Assembly: GCA_964586425.1 (NCBI GenBank)
Contig: CAZPHI010000039.1
Location: 1 to 17,883, forward strand
Reading direction: 5' to 3'
From: CAZPHI01 sp964586425
GTDB taxonomy: Bacteria; Bacillota; Clostridia; Lachnospirales; Lachnospiraceae
Length of the DNA stretch: 17,883 nt
Shown piece after piece: positions 14,886-17,883 of the stretch; the first letter of the stretch is position 1, and each line of letters begins with the position of its first letter. A model generated the notes under the pieces. The model did no database searches. It was not told the DNA's origin and saw only the letters and a program-made list of their open reading frames with translations. The position numbers and the translations under genes are program-made.

Positions 14886-15968
14886 ATGAATACAAAGAAA
14901 AGAATAGTAAATTCTACTATTTTACAAACAAATTATAATATACATAAACCCAGAAAAATCATTAACATTCGTAAGAATATTAATTATATTAAAGTTCTTA
15001 GAATAGCACTATCAAGCTGTATAGCAATTCTAATTGCTTCATTTGTAGGACTCAAATACAGTTCTTCAGCAGGAATCATAGCATTTTTAAGTACCCAGGA
15101 CACCAAAAAGGAAACCATAACTGATATAATAATACGTTGTCTATCTTATCTGCTTGCAGTTGTTCTATCATTTATTACATTTCACATTCTGGGATATAAT
15201 ACATATGCCTTTGGTGTATTTATGTTCTTAATTGTTACAATAAGCTACTATTTTGACTGGGCAAGCGTACTTTCATCAAGTGCCGTTGTTTCAACACATT
15301 TTCTAATGGATGGAGCACTTACAGGTTCATTATTCATTAATGAGATGCTTTTACTTCTTATAGGAATTGGTTCAACCATGATTATGAATCTTTTTGTATC
15401 TAATAACACTAAAGTTATTAAGAACGATATGACTAGAATTGAGAACGAATTTCAAGCAACATTTATTGAGATGTCCAAATACATAAAATTAATTGATCGT
15501 ACTGAATATGATATTGCAAGACTTAATGCCTTAAGACTACACCTTGATGAATCCTATGAGCGCGCTATTAACAATAAAAATAATGAATTTTTTAGTGATT
15601 CAAATTATTACCTTGATTATATGACTGCTAGAATTGAACAATTCGAATCTATGCAACGTGTTGTTGATAGCATGCATAGTCTTACCCAAGTTCCATTTAT
15701 GGCATTAGAATTATCTGATTTTTGCAATAAAATAAGCCAGTCAGTTCACTGGCGTAATAATACATTATATCTATTAGAAGAACATAAAAACCTGTATAAA
15801 GCGTTCGACAATTTTCCTATTCCACAATCAAGAGAAGAATTTTTGAATCTATCACATCTCCATGATATACTTGTGGAACTCGAATATTATCTATATACAA
15901 AACACGTATTTGTATCTTCTTTATCACAAAAACAGCTTAATAGATTTTGGAAAGAAGGTAATCTCTAA
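14886..15968 (+). CDS. Aromatic acid exporter (ArAE/FUSC-like) family membrane protein
   Basis: This 360-residue protein resembles the Firmicute aromatic-acid-exporter family (ArAE_1 N-terminal domain plus ArAE_1_C). After a basic tail of about 33 residues come about four to six hydrophobic segments between residues 36 and 165, beginning with KVLRIALSSCIAILIASFVG. The family-like SAGIIAFLSTQDTKKET element follows. The remaining 190 residues are soluble and mostly helical (AMMEFESMQR-like helices, ending LSQKQLNRFWKEG). Relatives are thought to expel aromatic or other organic acids, but the substrate here is unknown. The ATG at 14886 is preferred over an upstream TTG (14859), because CAGGAGA (14871-14877) is spaced 8 bases from it. 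It is divergent from the his operon and stands alone before a terminator. The inverted repeat at its -10 suggests repression by a ligand-sensing regulator. Confidence 0.8.
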   Translation: MNTKKRIVNSTILQTNYNIHKPRKIINIRKNINYIKVLRIALSSCIAILIASFVGLKYSSSAGIIAFLSTQDTKKETITDIIIRCLSYLLAVVLSFITFHILGYNTYAFGVFMFLIVTISYYFDWASVLSSSAVVSTHFLMDGALTGSLFINEMLLLLIGIGSTMIMNLFVSNNTKVIKNDMTRIENEFQATFIEMSKYIKLIDRTEYDIARLNALRLHLDESYERAINNKNNEFFSDSNYYLDYMTARIEQFESMQRVVDSMHSLTQVPFMALELSDFCNKISQSVHWRNNTLYLLEEHKNLYKAFDNFPIPQSREEFLNLSHLHDILVELEYYLYTKHVFVSSLSQKQLNRFWKEGNL

Positions 15969-15999
15969 AATAACGCCAGATTATATTCTGGCGCTATTT
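15968..15999. terminator. Rho-independent terminator, probably bidirectional
   Basis: CGCCAGA (15974-15980) pairs with TCTGGCG (15987-15993) around a 6-base loop. Flanking AAATA/TATTT extends the stem past one mismatch. It lies immediately after the exporter-like gene and also downstream of the convergent sirtuin-like gene. The T-tracts are short, so efficiency is uncertain. Confidence 0.75.
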
Positions 16000-16019
16000 C
16001 TATATTATATACTTTTAAT

Positions 16020-16061
16020 TAAACTCTTTTACCTAAACTCATTTAACTAAATTCTTTTTAA
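16020..16061. repeat. Three imperfect 14-bp tandem repeats at the 3' end of the sirtuin-like gene
   Basis: Units TAAACTCTTTTACC, TAAACTCATTTAAC and TAAATTCTTTTTAA lie head to tail. Neighbouring units match at 12 and 10 of 14 positions. The third unit includes the last codons of the sirtuin-like gene; its stop codon (complement of 16047-16049) spans the boundary of units two and three. Confidence 0.5.
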
Positions 16062-16781
16062 TATATCCTTTGAATCAAATTGAACTGCTTTTGATTTTTC
16101 GCTTATATTCTCTGGTATCTGTGGAAATGTTGAATTAATTCTAATAAATCGAGCTTTATTATTAATAAATGTTATCTTCTCTAATGGCCACCTTATAAGT
16201 GATGGCATATTAAAGCCTTCACCTAATTCAATAATAATAATATTCTTATTAAGTGTAGTAGTTAACCATTTGTTATAAAAATCCCACTGTTTTTCATAAA
16301 AGCTTTCACAAAAATCATCCTGCGAATAGTAATTAGCAATATATTGCTGATTACAACTGTCACAGCGCTGGTAACAGGTTATTGCATTATTTATTCTATA
16401 ATCTTCTACTTGCTTATAAAACAATTCTTCATCCAATAACAACTCTTTATCTTCACAACTACAATGATATTCACGCATATTACCGCATGGAGTAACAATC
16501 CTTTTTTTATTCAACTCACTTTTATATATGAGTCCATCTACATTAGATGAAATAATAAAATAATTTTTTGAAGAAACTAGTTCATTAATTATATTATAAA
16601 AATTAATGAATGTGTTCTCCTGTAATTTAAGGTTTTCATAAGTTGAAGCTTTCTTAATGCTTCTATATGGTGCCAATTCATTACCTATACCAATCAATAC
16701 AACATCTGCTTGATTAATCAAGTTCTTAATTGTATCTGATATTGTCTCAGCATTATCCCAGCTATATTCATCTAAATTCAT
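16047..16781 (-). CDS. Divergent sirtuin-fold (Sir2-like) protein lacking the catalytic histidine
   Basis: This 244-residue protein follows the Sir2 plan. It has an N-terminal nucleotide-loop-like ADVVLIGIGNELA (25-37), the NAD-site motif SSNVDGL (78-84, canonical TQNVDGL), and ELGEGFNMPSLIRWP (185-199) in place of GTSL.V.P. A zinc-site candidate is made of C107, C109, C140 and C143. The canonical catalytic HG is replaced by C99-G100 in VTPCGNMREYHCSC, so ordinary deacetylation is unlikely. Macrodomain-linked SirTM proteins, which ADP-ribosylate, also lack this histidine and have a similar QGDYG...C stretch, but no macrodomain or lipoylation gene is adjacent here. GGAG lies 6 bases before the ATG. 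cheV ends 18 bases upstream, so the two are probably co-transcribed. NAD binding is inferred. Confidence 0.7.
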   Translation of the reverse strand: MNLDEYSWDNAETISDTIKNLINQADVVLIGIGNELAPYRSIKKASTYENLKLQENTFINFYNIINELVSSKNYFIISSNVDGLIYKSELNKKRIVTPCGNMREYHCSCEDKELLLDEELFYKQVEDYRINNAITCYQRCDSCNQQYIANYYSQDDFCESFYEKQWDFYNKWLTTTLNKNIIIIELGEGFNMPSLIRWPLEKITFINNKARFIRINSTFPQIPENISEKSKAVQFDSKDILKRI

Positions 16782-16799
16782 TACTTACTCCATCTATAA

Positions 16800-17699
16800 T
16801 TATACTAATATCTTGTCTATCTCTTGTACCAATAAACCAATCTCTGGCTTAGATAATTGTACATCAGCACCTAATGCCTCACCTTTTGCTTTCATCTGAT
16901 CATTAATCAATGATGAGAATATTATTACTGGTATACTTTTAAGTTCATCATCAGATTTAATTAGTTTTGTTAGTCGATGTCCATCCATTAATGGCATCTC
17001 AAGATCTGTAATTACACAACTTATATTACCTTTAACATTATTATCTGCTTTAAGTTTACTAATATGATTCCAAGCTTCCTGTCCATTCATGCATACTGTC
17101 AAATTAGTATATCCAGCTTTTTTAAGAGAATCACAAATTAATTTACTAAGCAATGGAGAATCCTCTGCGATTACGATTGGTGAATTATTCCTGTCTCTAG
17201 GTTCAAGTTTATCAATATCTGATACTTTTAAGCCTGTCTCAGGACTAATATCTGATACAATTCTTTCAAAATCTAATATTACAATCAATTCTCCATTAAT
17301 CTTAATAATACCTGTTGCAATTCCATCATTAGCTGAACTGATCGTCTGATCTGGCGTAATAATATCAGCCCAGGATACTCTATGTATTCCAACAACTCTA
17401 CTTACATGAAAAGCAACATTTAATTTATTGAAATTAGTTATTATAAACATATCTTTTGTAATATCAGCAGATGGAGCTGCTTTAATTACTTTAGCAAGAT
17501 CAACTACTGTAATCATTAAATCTCTTGGCATAAATATTCCTTCAACTGAAGGATGTGTATTAGGAACAGGGGTAACTACATTAAAAGGAACAATTTCTTT
17601 GATTTTTGCAACATTAATTCCATAATGATTATTTCCTACAATAAACTCTAATACTTCAAGCTCATTTGTTCCACTTTCCATTAATATATTAGTTTCCAT
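16800..17699 (-). CDS. cheV: Chemotaxis coupling/response-regulator protein CheV
   Basis: CheV links chemoreceptors to CheA and tunes adaptation through phosphorylation of its receiver domain. In this 299-residue protein, residues about 12-160 are a CheW-like coupling domain (LEFIVGNNHYGINVAKIKEIV) and about 174-297 a receiver domain. The receiver has the acidic pair E179-D180, phospho-acceptor D232 in ITDLEMPLMDG, S262 or S263, and K284 in LSKPE. The ATG at 17697-17699 is chosen because GGAGG (complement of 17708-17712) is 8 bases upstream. A more distal in-frame ATG at 17786 would run through a promoter and terminator. Its own promoter lies at 17736-17764, and the sirtuin-like gene follows. 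Together with the chemoreceptor at 9495-10937 it indicates a chemotactic, probably flagellated, cell. Confidence 0.96.
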   Translation of the reverse strand: METNILMESGTNELEVLEFIVGNNHYGINVAKIKEIVPFNVVTPVPNTHPSVEGIFMPRDLMITVVDLAKVIKAAPSADITKDMFIITNFNKLNVAFHVSRVVGIHRVSWADIITPDQTISSANDGIATGIIKINGELIVILDFERIVSDISPETGLKVSDIDKLEPRDRNNSPIVIAEDSPLLSKLICDSLKKAGYTNLTVCMNGQEAWNHISKLKADNNVKGNISCVITDLEMPLMDGHRLTKLIKSDDELKSIPVIIFSSLINDQMKAKGEALGADVQLSKPEIGLLVQEIDKILV

Positions 17700-17735
17700 A
17701 TTCAATTCCTCCGATACCACATTAATATTGTCTTT

Positions 17736-17764
17736 ATTATACATTAAAATGTCAGTTAATTCAA
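17736..17764 (-). promoter_or_regulatory. Sigma-A promoter of cheV
   Basis: On the minus strand TTGAAT (complement of 17759-17764), a 17-base spacer and a perfect TATAAT (complement of 17736-17741) lie about 37 bases before the chosen cheV start. It looks like a housekeeping promoter and not a sigma-28 flagellar one. Confidence 0.7.
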
Positions 17765-17774
17765 TAAATATAAT

Positions 17775-17806
17775 AAAAAAAGACATAATACTTTATGTCT
17801 TTTTTT
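17775..17806. terminator. Strong rho-independent terminator, symmetrical
   Basis: AAAAAAAGACATAA (17775-17788) pairs perfectly over 14 bp with TTATGTCTTTTTTT (17793-17806) around a 4-base loop. It stands just upstream of the cheV promoter, so on the minus strand it would end a transcript entering from the right edge. Confidence 0.88.
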
Positions 17807-17821
17807 AAATAATATTAAATT

Positions 17822-17883
17822 ACTTGTACCTTCAAAACTGCACATCAATCACTATCTATACATCCGTATTCCACTGGAATAAC
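17822..17883 (-). other. Possible trailer of an rRNA operon (3' side of the 23S processing stem)
   Basis: Read on the minus strand, the stretch complementary to 17825-17843 contains GTGCAGTTTTGAAGGTAC. From memory this resembles spacer sequence next to 23S rRNA genes in Clostridia, where the matching GTACCTTCAAAAC leader forms the processing stem. It precedes the strong terminator at 17775-17806. The gene itself is not in the window, and I could not compare databases. Confidence 0.4.

Noticed and set aside
17700..17786. 29-residue N-terminal extension of CheV from an upstream ATG
   Set aside because: It would cover the promoter at 17736-17764 and begin in the terminator stem. The inner ATG has a properly spaced GGAGG and gives the usual CheV length.

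Overview
The window is an ordinary chromosomal segment of a low-GC, motile, anaerobic Firmicute, most likely a member of the Clostridia (Lachnospiraceae-like). The case rests on AT-rich codon use, near-consensus GGAGG ribosome binding sites, sigma-A promoters, a K+-type pyruvate kinase, a giant BadF/HgdC-type activase, a soluble chemoreceptor with a zinc-binding tail, and CheV. I see no transposase, phage gene, CRISPR array, tRNA or complete rRNA gene. No gene-free stretch exceeds about 300 bases.

Layout. Positions 48-2330 (+) carry a secreted D,D-carboxypeptidase and a cytoplasmic NodB-type deacetylase, ending in a strong bidirectional terminator. Positions 2416-4928 (-) carry pyruvate kinase and, upstream of it, a rhomboid-fold membrane protein that lacks the protease residues and has a cysteine-rich tail. 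A 272-base divergent promoter region (4929-5200) then leads to a 1408-residue double activase/dehydratase-like protein (+), whose start codon is separated from its Shine-Dalgarno by a small hairpin. A second bidirectional terminator follows.

Positions 9495-14732 (-) form one tight five-gene operon. In transcription order it holds an unknown acidic/lysine-rich membrane protein containing a 15-bp tandem repeat, hisH, hisF, ung, and a CZB-domain chemoreceptor. The two glutamine amidotransferase/cyclase subunits make imidazole glycerol phosphate together; the other his genes are not here. Divergent from this operon is an aromatic-acid-exporter-family (ArAE/FUSC-like) membrane protein (14886-15968, +), with an inverted repeat touching its -10 box.

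Positions 16047-17699 (-) hold cheV followed by a sirtuin-fold protein lacking the catalytic histidine. The right edge (17775-17883) has a strong terminator and a stretch resembling the trailer of a 23S rRNA gene, so an rRNA operon on the minus strand probably lies just outside.

The most noteworthy items are the hairpin-spaced start of the giant activase, the fused activase domains with two complete cysteine pairs, the non-canonical sirtuin, the protease-dead rhomboid with a zinc-finger-like tail, the in-frame minisatellite, and an 11-bp motif shared by two promoters. No convincingly new multi-gene system was found.
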